Position numbers and translations under genes: made by a program
From: Cryptomeria japonica
Lineage: Eukaryota > Streptophyta > Pinopsida > Cupressales > Cupressaceae
DNA: 64,000 bases
Assembly: GCF_030272615.1 (NCBI RefSeq)
Contig: NC_081414.1
Location: forward strand, 238,797,233-238,861,232
Direction of reading: 5' to 3'
The notes under the pieces: generated by a model
Database searches by the model: none
Seen by the model: the letters and a program-made list of their open reading frames with translations, nothing else
Told to the model about the DNA's origin: nothing
Shown: positions 48,691-60,959 of the stretch, in pieces
How the letters are laid out: each line of letters starts with the position of its first letter
Numbering within the stretch: position 1 is the stretch's first letter

Positions 48691-50079
48691 AAATACTATC
48701 CTAAGCAAGCATATCAAGAGAGACACAAAACATAAGATAGAAAGCTTAATAAATCTAAGAAATGCAATAAGACATCTCCAAATGCACTCCACCATGTTTG
48801 TAGCTACTCCTCCCTTGTTATTCTCCTCTCCAAGCTCCCAAATGAGTGTAGCTCTTAGTATCTTTTTTTAATATTTTAGATTTCTTATGGAGGTTCAAGA
48901 TTGTAGAATGAAAGGTTATGAGAATGAAAATGTGAATAAGCTAAAACAAGATATTATCTAATTATCTAATGTTAATTTTAGCTCAAAACGACAAATTTAG
49001 ATGATTATGCCAAATGCTCTCTAAATTTCACTATAAACTAGATACATACAAAATTTCAAGATTATAGGTAAAATGGAGCAATGGAGGGTTGAGATTGAGT
49101 AATCTCAACAAGGGTCGGGATTGAAGGGTTTATGATCCATGTGAGGACTTTCAATCCAAGCCCAGGATAACAAATGTCAACAAGAGATGGGTTGAGAGGA
49201 GAGGGAATAATCATTAAATACTTTGACATGATTTGAAAGTTAACTTGGGAGGTAAGGTTAATGTTGAGTTGAATGAATAAAACCATTATCCAATAAATAA
49301 TGCCTTTATTCAATGGATAAACTCTTATGCAAGAGTTAGTGAGGATAACCATGATCAAAGCAATAACTGCTTGACGAGACATATGGGTTAAATGGAGATT
49401 GAGTTAGAGAGAAAGTATCTAACCATGTGGGTGAGTTTATTTAACCATAAATGGTTATGTAAGAGCCATTAATGGTCATGTAAGAGCCATTAGTGGTTTG
49501 GAAGACTTTAGAGGTTAGGTTGTTGAACACATAAAACATTAAATGCTTTTCTAATACTTTGGAGGCTTTGAGAAGTGACTTCAAGTTGCTTAGGAATATA
49601 AGAATAATTAGGGGACGAGATTAGATTAATTAGGAGGGGTTAGAAAAATTTAGAAAGTGGTTAGAAGAGTCTAGAAGGGGATTTAGGATTGCAAGTGGGT
49701 TTGGTGGGTGAGGAAAAATATGATTTAAATTAAAATAAAATTAATTTATTTCCATTGTGGTTGCAACTTGTATTTGTAGGAGAATGCAAGTGGGGGGGTA
49801 GTTTAGGGATTTAAATAAATATTTATTTTATTTATTTTAAAAGAGGAAAGGGGTTAAATTAAATAAATATGATTTATTTATTTAATTGGTTTAGAGGTGT
49901 GGTTTAATGAATTAATTTAAATAAATTAGATAATTTATTTAGTTAATAGCAGAAGGGTTTGAGGATGAATTAATCAAATGTTAATTTAATTAACTATTGG
50001 CTAGTGGATAAATAATCAAATAAATAGTTAATATTCATTTAATTAAATGGATATATTTATGTTACTACACCCATATTTC
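48691..50079. other. Unassigned, repeat-like
   Basis: No gene. 49440-49500 holds TGTAAGAGCCATTARTGGT twice. 49730-50060 is rich in TTTATTTAATT blocks, similar in style to 21900-22080, and may be another decayed LTR. Confidence 0.35.
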
Positions 50080-50290
50080 TATGTGGGTTGAGGGAGCCCA
50101 TAAAAACCCTCTTGGTTTTTTTGGTGCCTTCTCAAAACTTTGTTTCCTAGATTGGTCCTTCAAGTTGTTCCGTTGTGATCTAGGCTTCTTTTGGTTGTGA
50201 GAGCCTTTCAAAACCCACTCTTTTGGTTGGTTGTGGGAGCCTCATAAAACTCACATTCAAGGTTGAGGGAGCCTAGAAAAACAATAAGTA
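50080..50290. repeat. Degenerate repeats of a GGTTGWGGGAGCC phrase
   Basis: The phrase GTTGAGGGAGCCCATAAAA, GTTGTGAGAGCCTTTCAAAA, GTTGTGGGAGCCTCATAAAA, GTTGAGGGAGCCTAGAAAA occurs four times at irregular spacing. Confidence 0.6.
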
Positions 50291-51929
50291 TTATGTTCTT
50301 ATCAACGATAGGCTGGATGTTGGCAATTTTCAGGGCCCATTTTGCCCAATGTTTGGTTCTGGTTAGGTTCAGGTGTTGTTTTGGAGAGATTGGAGTATTT
50401 TTTACAGGTTAAGGCAACCTTGGAAAACTCTTCTTCTTGGCTGAGGGTGCTTGGTAAACCTTTGTGTTTAGCTTTTAGATCTATAGTTTGATGTCTTAGA
50501 TCTGCTGTTTGTGCCAACCTGGGTTGTATTTCATATTATTTTTCTATGGATAGCATATGGTTTGTTGTGGCTACTTTGTTTATGTAGCTTCTTTTGCCTC
50601 TGATGTTGTAATGCCTGACTCTTCTTGTGAGGTGGTGGCTAGGCTACTTATTCTCCTTGATATATCTTCCTACAGTGTCTATTTGTTGGTTCCGGATCCA
50701 TGGAAAATCCAAGGGTTTCAAGTCCCTTTAGAACCTTTTGTTTGGTGTTTTGGTCTCCTCAAATCCTATTTATGCTAATAAAAACATTGACATAGAGTAA
50801 TTTTACAAGAATTTAAAAGTCAATTGTTAACGCAATAAATTGAATAACATAGTCACATAATTCAATCGTATTATCATCAAATCATATAGAATACTCTCAT
50901 TAATTTATAGCATTAAGGGTTCTAATACTTATCTTAATCTTCAGTATGTGGAATGATCATTGTTACTCTAAGAATATTCTAGTGGCCCTAGGTCTTGTAT
51001 GGCCATAGCACCCCAAGAGGAAACAAATTCTTACTTAGTATCCCACATACCTCATAGCATGCAAAACACAAAATCCCAAATTCCTCACAAAAAAAAATAA
51101 AATCCCTCACCAGGACACTCCCAGGTCAATGTTATACCTCGAGTTGAACATGCATTGTGTACCCCTTTTCCAAATGCCCATAGCCCATCAAGTCACCATT
51201 TTTACCTTCTTTCATTAGTGATCTCCATTCTCCCTTCCTAATTCCAACATAATTGACTTATGTAATATTTTAAGAGTTGATTTCCAAACCATCATACCTT
51301 TTTAAAAATGTTGGTTGTGGTGATTAGGCATATTCTTTGGTTGTGTGGCTCCTTGGAATCCATTTCTTTTAATCACATTCTTAGGGAGTGATATGACATG
51401 TTGCTTATTGTTAGTGGCGATGGATACAAGTGTAATTTCTTTTTTGTCAAGCTTCTTGTTTTGTATCTCTCTCTAGGATTTAATAAATTTTTACCCCTCT
51501 TTTAGTTAAAAAATAATCATAATTATTTTTCTTTTTAAGAGAGTTTTTCTTAAATATTATTTAATAATATTTCTTTTAACCAAAGGATTATAATATCCTT
51601 TATTTTTATCTCCTTGTTTTACTTCTAAAATGATTATTTCATAACATAATCTTCTTTGGAAAAAAAGTCACATAATGGTTAGCCATACCTCTTATGTATT
51701 GTAGAAGTTTTATTGATAATATTCATGAATAAACAAATAAGGGATAAATATATCAAATCCAAGCAATGGGTTCTTTATGTTACAACATGACACAAAGTTG
51801 ACACCCACAACAAAAACCAACATAAGAAAATAAGTGCCACATAGTGGCTAGTACTTGTCATTTAGATTTGTAATAGTAATTATCTATGCTTTTTTTCAAA
51901 CAATAGCAAATAGAAGAGATTAATAATTT
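50291..51929. other. Unassigned
   Basis: No supported gene. Short frames (50302-50517 minus, 50557-50778 plus) have no recognisable domain. Confidence 0.4.
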
Positions 51930-52490
51930 TGTAACCCTAACTGTAAATTAATCCTAACATTAATTAAGTTGTAATCGTATTTGAAACCTAACAATAATAC
52001 TAGTTGAATGCTAATTATAAATTTTAAGTAATACCTAACCTACTTTGAACCCTAGTCTTAAACCTTACCCTAACCCTATTCTAACTCTAATAAAAGTCTT
52101 GTCTCTAATGCCAATAATAACTCTAGTCATAATTGAATTGTATTCCTAACCTCTTTGAATCCTAACCATAATTTAATGCTAACCCTAAATAATTTTTTTT
52201 TCCTATAAGCATAATTGATCCTTAACCCTAACTCCAATTTAACTTTATACCTAACCCTTACCCTAATTAAATCCTTACCCTAACCATGCTTGAACTATAA
52301 CCATAATTTAAACCTAACTAAATTTTTTTTTTTATAAATTTAATTAAACACTAATTGAATCATAGTCCTAACACTAATTCAACCCTACTTTTAATTAAAC
52401 TCAACACTAAGCTTATTAAACATAAATGTAACCATAATTCAATCCCAATTGAACCATAATGGTAATACTAACTATAATTATAATTGAGAT
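51930..52490. repeat. Degenerate CCTAA/TAACCC-rich array
   Basis: Repeated variants such as TAACCCTAACT, CTTACCCTAACCC, AACCCTTACCCTAATT and CCTAACCATAATT on the plus strand. They resemble a heavily mutated interstitial telomere-like or CCTAA minisatellite. It is not a perfect plant telomere (CCCTAAA) array. Confidence 0.6.
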
Positions 52491-52811
52491 ATAATTATAT
52501 TGAATGTATTTGGTATTCTTTGTGTTTTTTTGTATTATTCAATAATGGAATATCAATAATGCTAGAGGGTATGGTTGATTCAAATTTTAAAAATAAGAGA
52601 TTCTAGGATGTAGCCTGCAAATTTTCAGACTTAAAGACTGTCGACGGTGGAAGAAGAATCGAGGATGCAACTTGGAGGAGTTAACCTCCTCCACCCGGTT
52701 TGAGATCTCTACCCCATCCACTTGCATTTTTTTGAGTCCTTTTGGTTTTAATGCTCTGAGACAATAGTTAAAACTAACTGCACCACGCCTCGTGCGACCC
52801 AATCCTGGTTC

Positions 52812-54465
52812 TTGACGGAGCCAAAGTCAGATGGAGGAGCCATTAATGGCCCAAAATCTGCTGCTCACACAACCACAACCCTAAAAAAACCTTTGCGGAG
52901 ACCGTCGCCCCACCTGCGAATGGAGTCCACCCATCGGCGCAATTCCTTAAAGCTCCTAACGGTGAAGGATCTAGTAAGGAAGGTAAGTGCCCTCACATTA
53001 CCTCGGACTCCTTCTGCATTTCACTGAATAATGAGATGTTGAATGAAATTGCTTCAGAAAAACTTAGGTTATCTGACACTGCTATTTTCTTTGCTTGTGT
53101 GGACATCCAAAAATGTCTGCCTAGGAAGTTATTAGATGATTGGTTTAACAATCTTTGGAACCAGAAACTAGGGCTTAAAATATCGTTCTGCAGGCAAATT
53201 AAGAAAGGTCTCTATCTTATTTTTTTTAACTCGCATGAAGCCCAACTGGAAGCCCTGAAATGCCAATACTGGATGGTTGGAAATACATCCTTTCAAGCCC
53301 TAGCTTGGTCTCCAGAGGCAATCAATGAAGAAGTTCTCACACTTTTCTTCCCTAGATGGGTCATCCTTAAAGATGTCCCTCTCTTTTTGTGGTGATTTCT
53401 TCCCCAGCTAATGGAACTGTTTAGCAAAACAATTAGGGTTGATGAGACTACCTATCTGGTGCCCAACCTAGATGCAAGAATGCTCGTATCTATTAAGCCT
53501 GGAATTGATATCCCCCCATTCTTAAACCTAAATATTAATGGAGAAACCTTCCTCTACCCTGTTGAGATGCATGGAGGTTTGAACACCCACCTTCTTTGCA
53601 AAAAGGAAGGGCATATTCGTAAAAACTATCCAATCATCAATCGCAGAAAACAAAAGAATGAATCACCCAATACCTTGAAAAACCCTAAAATCAATAATGA
53701 CCTAAAATGAACTCCCCTACACCCGATCCCAAGCCCAATGAATTAAACCCGATGCATGTTGATCTCACGCCTCTGGTCCCTGAACCCCTCATTTCCATCC
53801 CCTCAAAACCTCTCGAAGGATCATCTTCTAATTGCTTTCAAGTGGTTACCTCAAGAAAGTGAAGACGAACCCACCAAAATGCCCTAAACCAATCTAATGT
53901 CTCAAGTATAGATAAATTGGCCATTACTGGCAATCCCCCTCTTGAAATTAAAGACCTACCATCCACTTCGCAAAACCTGACTAATTCTTTGGTTAAAAAA
54001 ATGGTTAAAAAGTGGGAAAAACCTAATCGTGGTGCTGATGATGCTAGCATCAATGATAATACTACAAAAATGGTACTCAGATCTTGAACACCCAAGCAAA
54101 TGACACCATTTTAATTTGCAGACATTACCTCTGATGTTAGCACCACCAATCCCTCGATAGGCTCCCAGGTTAATGAAATTGATGATAATCATGTGATAGA
54201 AGTTATCTTTGCCAGCAAGGGTTTAGATGACATTAGCTCTGGCATGATGCTCCTTGGTTTTCCAGGCTCCCAGTTGTCTGGGTCCGACATAGGAGGAAAT
54301 GCGGTTGTTAGAATTGAGCCATCTGAGATTAGTGAAGATGACAAGGACCTTATGAAAGGATCCTCCATGAATAAAAATAAAGGTAGACCTATGGGATCTA
54401 AGAACAAGAAAAAAATTCGAGATCAACACGATCTCCCTACCAGCCTTATAAAAACCCCCTTATAA
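52812..54465 (+). pseudogene. LINE ORF1 (DUF4283 gag-like), broken
   Basis: An N-terminal stretch with FAETVAPPANGVHPSAQFLK is out of frame with its start by one base in an A7 run near 52893. It is followed by a DUF4283-type region (53036-53395: DDWFNNLWNQKLGLKIS, KKGLYLIFFNSHEAQLEAL), a TGA near 53393 and FLPQLMELFSKTIRVDE. A CCHC knuckle is degraded to THLLCKKEGHIRKNYP, with first and last Cys lost. The C-terminus carries an AT-hook-like KGRPMGSKNKKK before the stop at 54463-54465. Confidence 0.8.
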
Positions 54466-56044
54466 TGAAGTACATATCATGGAACATTAGAGGCCTTGAG
54501 TCGCCTGACAAGAAGTTTGTTATCAAAAGGTTTCTAGAATCCCTCAAAAACTTAGATTTCCTGATGCTTCAAGAACTTAAAGCCATTGGTTTCTCTCTTG
54601 ATAGTGCTCTTGACGTCATTTGGAAAGATGCAATTACACCGAGCACCCGAGAGGTAAGGGAGGAGTTGGCCTTCTTCTAGCCCCCAAATGGGTGAACTAC
54701 CTCAGGAATAAGGGAACTTCCCCATGTAATCGGGTAGCCTGTGTTACATTAGATATTAGAGGATCTTGCTTTGGCATATGCACCTAATGACTATAAGAAA
54801 AGATTGTCCCTCTAGACTTGGATGACATCCCTCCCAAATATCCCCTGGGTCATGGCCAAAGACTTTAACATGACTGAACACCAAGATGACAAGGCTAGGA
54901 GCCTTCCCTTTGAATGGAAAACTCCAAAATAATGTCACTAGGATAGGCTTAAGCATAAAATAAAGCTATTTGACACCCTAGAAGGCACCAAAGCTGATGC
55001 CCATAACCTTTGGTATACTTGGTGCAACTTTCAACAAGGAACTAACTGGATCTACTCCAGACTTGATAGGTTTTATATTAATAATAACTTCTTTTCTTTT
55101 TCCCCCAATCACCTTGGGAACGTGGTGGCTATCCTTCTAGTAACCCTTTCTGAAGATTTTCCTATCCTGGCCATCATTAACACTAGGAAATCCATCACTA
55201 ATAACTATCCTCGCTGTAAGAAATTTTTCCTCAATACCTCCTTGCTACAAGACAAGGAAGTCCTTAATGCCATCAGAATAGTTAGTATCTTCAACTTGCA
55301 GCCTCAGCTTCCTCAATCCCATGTTCTTAGATGGAAGAGAAACATTTCCTCCTGGAAGAAGATATTTCAAACCATTGGCTAGAAGAAAGCCAAGGACTTT
55401 AGATCCCGAGAGAAATCCCTTACACATTAGCTCCACTCTCTGGAACAAGAAATACAAATTCATCCCTCCTCCCCTACCTTGGCTAATGGGTCTCTGAAGC
55501 TAGGGACATCCTCAGCAAATATCAACAAATCAAAATCAAAGGGGCTTTCATCAGAGCCTGCACTCACTGGCTTAAGTATGGAGATAAAGGCTCCAAAATT
55601 TTCTTTAATCTTCTAAAGCAAAAACAAACCAAAGAGAAAATTGACAGGATAACTGTAGAAGATAAGGAGCTCCTGAATATCAATGACATCAAAGATTCCT
55701 TTGAAATGTTTTACAAAACCCTATTTACCTCCGACGATAATGAAGCCTCGAAAGATGCTCAAAGTAAATGTAGCTCCATTATCCCAAAACAAATCTCTGA
55801 GAATGAAGCCCTCCTCCTTAAAGCTAGGATCTCCAAGCAAGAAATTGCTAATGCCATTAAGGCACTCAAGGATGATAAGGCCCTAGGCCCTGATGACCTT
55901 CCTGCTGAATTCTACAAAGTCAATATTGAGTGGATCACTAATGATCTCTATGATATCTATAATGAAGCACTGGATATTGGCACCTTGGGGGAGTCCATCA
56001 ATATGGGTATTGTTAAACTTATCCCAAAAGAAGGGGACAGAGCT
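54465..56044 (+). pseudogene. LINE ORF2 (endonuclease and start of RT), broken
   Basis: Starts MKYISWNIRGLESPDK with FLMLQELK, the N-terminal endonuclease motifs. A frameshift lies near 54655 after ITPSTR, with further stops. The later part gives WLKYGDKGSKIFFN and then an RT N-terminus ISKQEIANAIKALKDDKALG, PDDLPAEFYK and SINMGIVKLIPKEGD. It ends at the truncation near 56044. The ATG overlaps the ORF1 stop as TAATG (54463-54467). Confidence 0.82.
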
Positions 56045-56920
56045 ATTGAACATATAAGCTATATGAAATGATACATTATATAAAATATGTTGGGATAAAT
56101 GTAGAAATGAAATTTATGAATGATTTCCACACTTGTAAGTTACAAACAACAATTCGACAAAAGATATGAGTACCAAAAACATTATTCTCTTTCTAGAAGG
56201 AGGCATGATTATATCAATATCATATTTATTTGGGACAAAAGAAATTAGAGCTCCAATATCTCATATCTTTGGTAAAGGAAGTATAGTGGGCCTAAGAAAA
56301 AAAATATCTAAATTTTATATGCCTTATAACTTAGCTTGGTCTAAAAAAAATATGTATAATTTTAAGGTTTTGATTTTGATCATACGTATGAGCTTTGTAA
56401 ACAAAATAATGGTTATTTATTTGGAACCATCACAAATTGATGAGACTTTCAAATGTTTAAAATACATCTAGAATACTTTATAAAAATACATTGTCACTAC
56501 TCTTTTTTAATAACAATCTAAAAGATAAATATTAAATCTACTAGACTAAATTATAAGAACCAAGATGAAAGCTATTGTAAATAATAAGCATAGTTTGAAA
56601 TTCACAATTTGAATTGCCCTTCTTTAGCATTACTATGAGGAGACAACATTCTCTTAAAAAAAATGAACTCATTTTAAATGTAGAAGTAGTGGAAGAGCAC
56701 ATTGGAAAATCATAGGTACCATCGTCACATGAAAAAAGAGGAGTCACTAAATGTTATATAAATCTTATAAGGATTTGATTCCTAGTATCAATATTGCATT
56801 CAAATTTGACATAGATTAAATAAGCTTTTATATCAAAATCATAAATAATTTGACATGGGTTCAATTAAATTGCTTTAAAGAATAATTCATAAATAAATAA
56901 TAATATCAATATGGTACTTT
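56043..56920. repeat. Long direct repeat R, copy 1
   Basis: Begins ATTGAACATATAAGCTATATG and ends near AATAATATCAATAT. Copy 2 is at 57818-58835. Copy 2 has an extra segment of about 140 bp (about 58385-58527). The small plus-strand frame inside is shared by both copies but has no recognisable domain. Confidence 0.85.
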
Positions 56921-56929
56921 TACATGTAT

Positions 56930-57160
56930 CCAAATGGAACTCTTCCATAAATCTTCAAGGTCATATTGATTCTTCAGGAGCTACACTCATATTTTGCCCA
57001 TTTGATTCAAAGACGGATACAGGATAGTCTTCTTATTAAAGTATTGCATCATCCATGTAATAACACTTGCACCATATATTTTGAAGGCATAACCTCCCAT
57101 AAAAGAAACAATATAGTTAGTAACATAGTAATCAATTAATCTTGATTTTTGGTGCAAATA
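56930..57160 (-). pseudogene. Decayed copia RNase H stretch between the R repeats
   Basis: The minus strand from about 57150 downward reads GYAFKIYGASVITWM and then a diverged continuation, resembling the SGYxFxLxGxxxSW part of copia RNase H. A copia RNase H near the end of pol, close to a long direct repeat, fits a degenerate LTR element with R as LTRs. Confidence 0.4.
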
Positions 57161-57817
57161 ATCAACATAATATTATGCATTTGTCATTTGCCAAAGATCA
57201 TATAATATTCCTCATAAATGTAAAATATAGTCCAATAATTTGTAGCAAGGAGATCAAAATATAATTTTATGAGAATAAACATGAATAATTAGTTTTTTGT
57301 TTAAAATACAAAATAGTCATGCTACTACATATAGTAATGATCAAAAAACAAATTAGGCAATGCATGAGCTATCCTTTCTAGGTTTTCTCCCGAGATAGTT
57401 TATAAGGGCGATAGCCACTCATTATAATGAACAATATGGCTTATACATTTCATTAAAAAATATTATAAGACATCTTTAATAAGGAAATTGTGATGCATCA
57501 ACACTTATAATGGATGGTCTAGGAAAGTACAAATCTACATAATCTCTTATAACATTATGAAAAAACAACCCCCTTAAGAATATTAGATTCATATATACAT
57601 AATCTTACACTAATCATCTACAATGTGCACTTTGTACATTGATCACTTTTAATGATAAGATTATTTATATTTGAAGTGTGTAAGTTGGTGGATTCCTATA
57701 AAGTACTTGACAACATGAAATAATGAAACATCTCATAAAGTACATGTGGTTACTCATGATACAATCACATTAAATCATAAGTAATTGGTCATCATTTGGA
57801 TCCTCATTGTGAGGATA
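57161..57817. other. Internal sequence between R repeats, unassigned
   Basis: AT-rich with no recognisable coding. Confidence 0.4.
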
Positions 57818-58835
57818 TTGAACATATAAGCTATATGAAATGATACATTATATAGCATATGTTGGGATAAATGTAGAAATGAAAGTTATGAATGCTTTCC
57901 ACACTTGTAAGTTACAAACAACAATTTGACAAGAGATATGAGTACCAAAAACATTATTCTCTTTCTAGGAGGCATGATTATATCAATATCATATTTATTT
58001 GGGACAAAAGAAGTTAGAGCTCCAATATCTCATATCTTTGGTAAAGGAAGTATAGTGGGCCTAAGGAAAAAAATATCTAAATTTTATATGCCTTATAACT
58101 TAGCTTGGTCTAAAAAAATATTTATAATTTTAAGGTTTTGATTTTGATCATACATATGAGCTTTGTAAACCAAATAATGATTATTTATTTGGAACCATCA
58201 CAAATTGATGAGACTTTCAAATGTTTAAAATACATCTAGAATACTTTATAAAAATACATTGTCACTACTTTTTTTTAATAGTAATCTAAAAGATAAATAT
58301 TAAATCTAGTAGACTAAATTATAAGAACCAATATGAAAGCTATTGTAAATAATAAGCATAGTTTGAAATTCACAATTTGAATTGCCTATTTTATAATTTT
58401 ATAAATCAACCCATTTGAATTCACAATCATTTTTTTTCAATCTTTCTAATTGATTGATTTCCTACCAAGGATTAAACAATAAAGATGAACTTCTAGGAAA
58501 ATATATGTAAGGATGGGTTTACATGCCCTTCTTTAGCATTACTATGAGGAGACAAAATTCTCTAAAAAGGCAAACGAACTCATTTTAAATGTAGAAGTAG
58601 TGGAAGAGCACATTGGAAAATCATAGCTACCACCGTCACATGAAAAAAGAGGAGTCACTAAATGTTATATAAATGTATATAAATGTTATAAGGATGTGAT
58701 TCCTAGTATCAATATTGCATTCAAATTTGACATAGATTAAATAAGTTTTTATTTCAAAATCATAAATAATTGGACATGGGTTCAATTAAATTGCTTTAAA
58801 GAATAATTCATAAATAAATGATAATATCAATATTA
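57818..58835. repeat. Long direct repeat R, copy 2
   Basis: Counterpart of 56043-56920. From about 58735 it runs on into sequence similar to 1920-2215 and its beta copy, so the 3' end of R overlaps an older relative of the duplication unit. Confidence 0.85.
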
Positions 58836-58970
58836 GTTGTTTATTGATATATCAAATTTGATATTTATGTCAATACATTAATCCATTTGTTACAACTTAT
58901 AATTGTTATTTTCTTTTGTTGGATTTTGTTGTAGTTGTTTATTCATGGTTATTATTGGTAAAATTTCACA

Positions 58971-59001
<31 letters not shown>

Positions 59002-59374
59002 GAATTGAAGTTACAGTTAAAATTAACATCAGAATTTGATAATGATATGTCAAAATGGATATAAAAAATGAAAAGGTTTTTAAAAAAAAATTATATTTAA
59101 TAATTTGAAAATAAAAGTATATATATTTATACAAAACTATATTCTATTAAAACTATATTCTATTAAATAATAAAATATTTTTCTTGGACTTCAAGTGTGC
59201 CCAGATTTACAATGTTTGGAAGCAAATACTCCTTCACAGAAATAGTAGCAAATAATCTAGTAATACATAGAAGCACTTCAATTGTCAGCTGATATCAAAA
59301 ATTGATAATTCTGGCTTCTCCCTTGCTTTCAAGCCATATCAAAGAAAGGTCTTAATTAGATTACTCAGATGCCA
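58736..59374. repeat. Diverged older copy of the unit (1920-2900 region)
   Basis: Shared phrases include CAATTAAATTGCTTTAAA, CAATACATTAATCCATTTG and GATAATTCTGGCTTCTCCC. It contains a TA microsatellite at 58967-59001. Divergence is much greater than between alpha and beta. Confidence 0.75.
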
Positions 59375-59569
59375 TAACTAGTTCTTTCTCCAAATGCATA
59401 AAGTTAAAGGAGTTAATAATATCCATGTATACATATATATTTTCTTGTCTTCTACCATTTGACCCTTTGATAATTTGCTTTGCTCTGGACTGCAATACAT
59501 GGTAACATTATATTTATGTATCCAAACAATAACTATTGGAAAATTAAAGAATGTGATAAAGCCAAATCC

Positions 59570-59650
59570 ATGGAACATGGCAGGTCAAGGGGAATAGAGT
59601 TGCCTTATGAGCCTTTACCGAAAGGTTGGGAACAATGTCTGGATCTCAAG
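59570..59650 (+). pseudogene. WW-domain exon fragment, left arm
   Basis: From ATG at 59570 the frame reads MEHGRSRGIELPYEPLPKG and WEQCLDLK, then GTATACC, a donor-like GT. LPxGWExCLDLK is the first half of a WW domain (first conserved Trp) in the style of plant CFL1-like proteins. The second half with the YY and second Trp is not found here. The assignment is by motif only. Confidence 0.45.
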
Positions 59651-59818
59651 GTATACCGAATAAATTTGGGTTTCGGTCCTGATAATGTAAAAGATAGATG
59701 AGCTGTCTGTTTCTGGGTTAAAACTTTGTCTCATTGATGCCACATTGTTATTTGAAAGATAAGATTAAAATAAAAAAAATATTACTTTGTTGAATTCAGA
59801 GCATTATTCAGTATACCT

Positions 59819-59897
59819 TGAGATCCAAACATTGTCCCCAACCTTTCAGCAAAGGCTCATAAGGCAACTTTATTTCTCTTGACCTGCCCTCTTCCAT
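59819..59897 (-). pseudogene. WW-domain exon fragment, right arm
   Basis: An inverted counterpart reading MEEGRSREIKLPYEPLLKG and WGQCLDLK, then GTATACT. The arms differ at several residues, so the inversion is old. Confidence 0.45.
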
Positions 59898-60086
59898 GGT
59901 TTTGGCCTCGTCACATTATTTAAGTTTCCAATAGTAGTTGTTTGGACACATAAATATAATGTTACCATGTATTGCAGTGCAGAGCAAAGCAAATTGTCAA
60001 AGGGACATATGGTAGAAGACAAGAAAATATATATGTATGAATGTATATTATTAACTACATTATACATTTGCAGAAAGAACTAGTTA

Positions 60087-60932
60087 AGTCTTTGTAGTCA
60101 TTGGACCTGTCAATATTTTCTCTTGACATGTGGCTATGGCATTGCACATTTGAGAGAAACAACGTGGCTGAAACAACCTCATGAAGCAGAGTCTGCCCAA
60201 AACTGACCTACCCAGAGACATGAAGTCACTGAGGATTTGATATGTAACCTGTAACTTTAAACACTCCAAAATATTTGTAACTTTGAACACTCCAAAATAT
60301 CTGTAAATTTGAACACAAAAGATCCTTTGATATTGGTGACTGAGATGTTTCATAGGTCTGACACTTTTAATGCTCCCACTGCTATGTTATCACATGGCTA
60401 TATGCTGGAGTGCTCTGTGAGTTTGGGCATACACTTTCAACCTTGTATTGAATCACTATTCTCGGCCATTCCATTCAACAGAAAGATCTCTGCCATTGTG
60501 ATTTAGCTTTCTGAAGTCCTATATCAATGCTACACTTTCAATGCACTGAGTTTACCTAAGATCAAAACAACCTAAATGCACTGTCATTGTGATTGTCACA
60601 GTCTCCTTATGGCTTCGAGCTGCATTCTTTGTGACTGCATCCTGCTCTCTGTTGCAGCTATAAGACTGTAGATTATCACTTTTCTTAGGGTTCTTGTTTG
60701 TATCAAAAACCCTTTGAGAGGCTATTGCTTTTGTAAGCTTTGTCAGATCTATTCTTTGAGCTGAAGTCTTCCGCATAGGCTCATATGCCCTGTCTCTGTG
60801 TTTGCAATGCTGGCATTGTAATATATGACACTGTCAAATATTCTCTAATACTTACTGTCCTTCATTGACTGCGTTATGCTCTTTGTCCATATGAATAGGC
60901 TTTCAAAACCCTTGTATTTCTTACTGAATTCT
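60087..60932. other. Unassigned, with a 26-bp tandem repeat
   Basis: 60244-60312 repeats TTTGAACACTCCAAAATAT about two and a half times. No gene is supported. The minus-strand frame at 60552-60776 has no known domain. Confidence 0.45.
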
Positions 60933-60959
60933 ATCCTTCTTACAACAGTCCCCCTCATC

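Larger units (their letters stand above)
52790..56044 (+). mobile_element. L1-type LINE, 3'-truncated
   Basis: A non-LTR retrotransposon with ORF1 (DUF4283 and a decayed zinc knuckle), an apurinic-type endonuclease and the N-terminal part of RT, all plus-strand. It breaks off inside RT right after VKLIPKEGDRA, exactly where the direct repeat at 56043 begins. The remainder of RT, RNase H and the tail are absent from the rest of the window. LINEs normally lose their 5' end, so the missing 3' end indicates a later deletion or rearrangement. Confidence 0.85.
59375..60086. repeat. Palindrome 2 with WW-domain exon start
   Basis: Left arm 59375-59658, loop about 150 bp, right arm 59809-60086. The right arm is an inverted, diverged copy of the left: GGATCTCAAGGTATAC at 59641 faces GTATACCTTGAGATCC at 59811, and TAACTAGTTCTTTCT at 59375 faces AGAAAGAACTAGTTA at 60072. 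The outer part of each arm is related to 2990-3190 of the unit. Confidence 0.88.

Noticed and set aside
56166-56471. Plus-strand frame in repeat R as a conserved gene
   Set aside because: Conserved only because R is repeated. It is altered by indels in copy 2 and has no recognisable domain.
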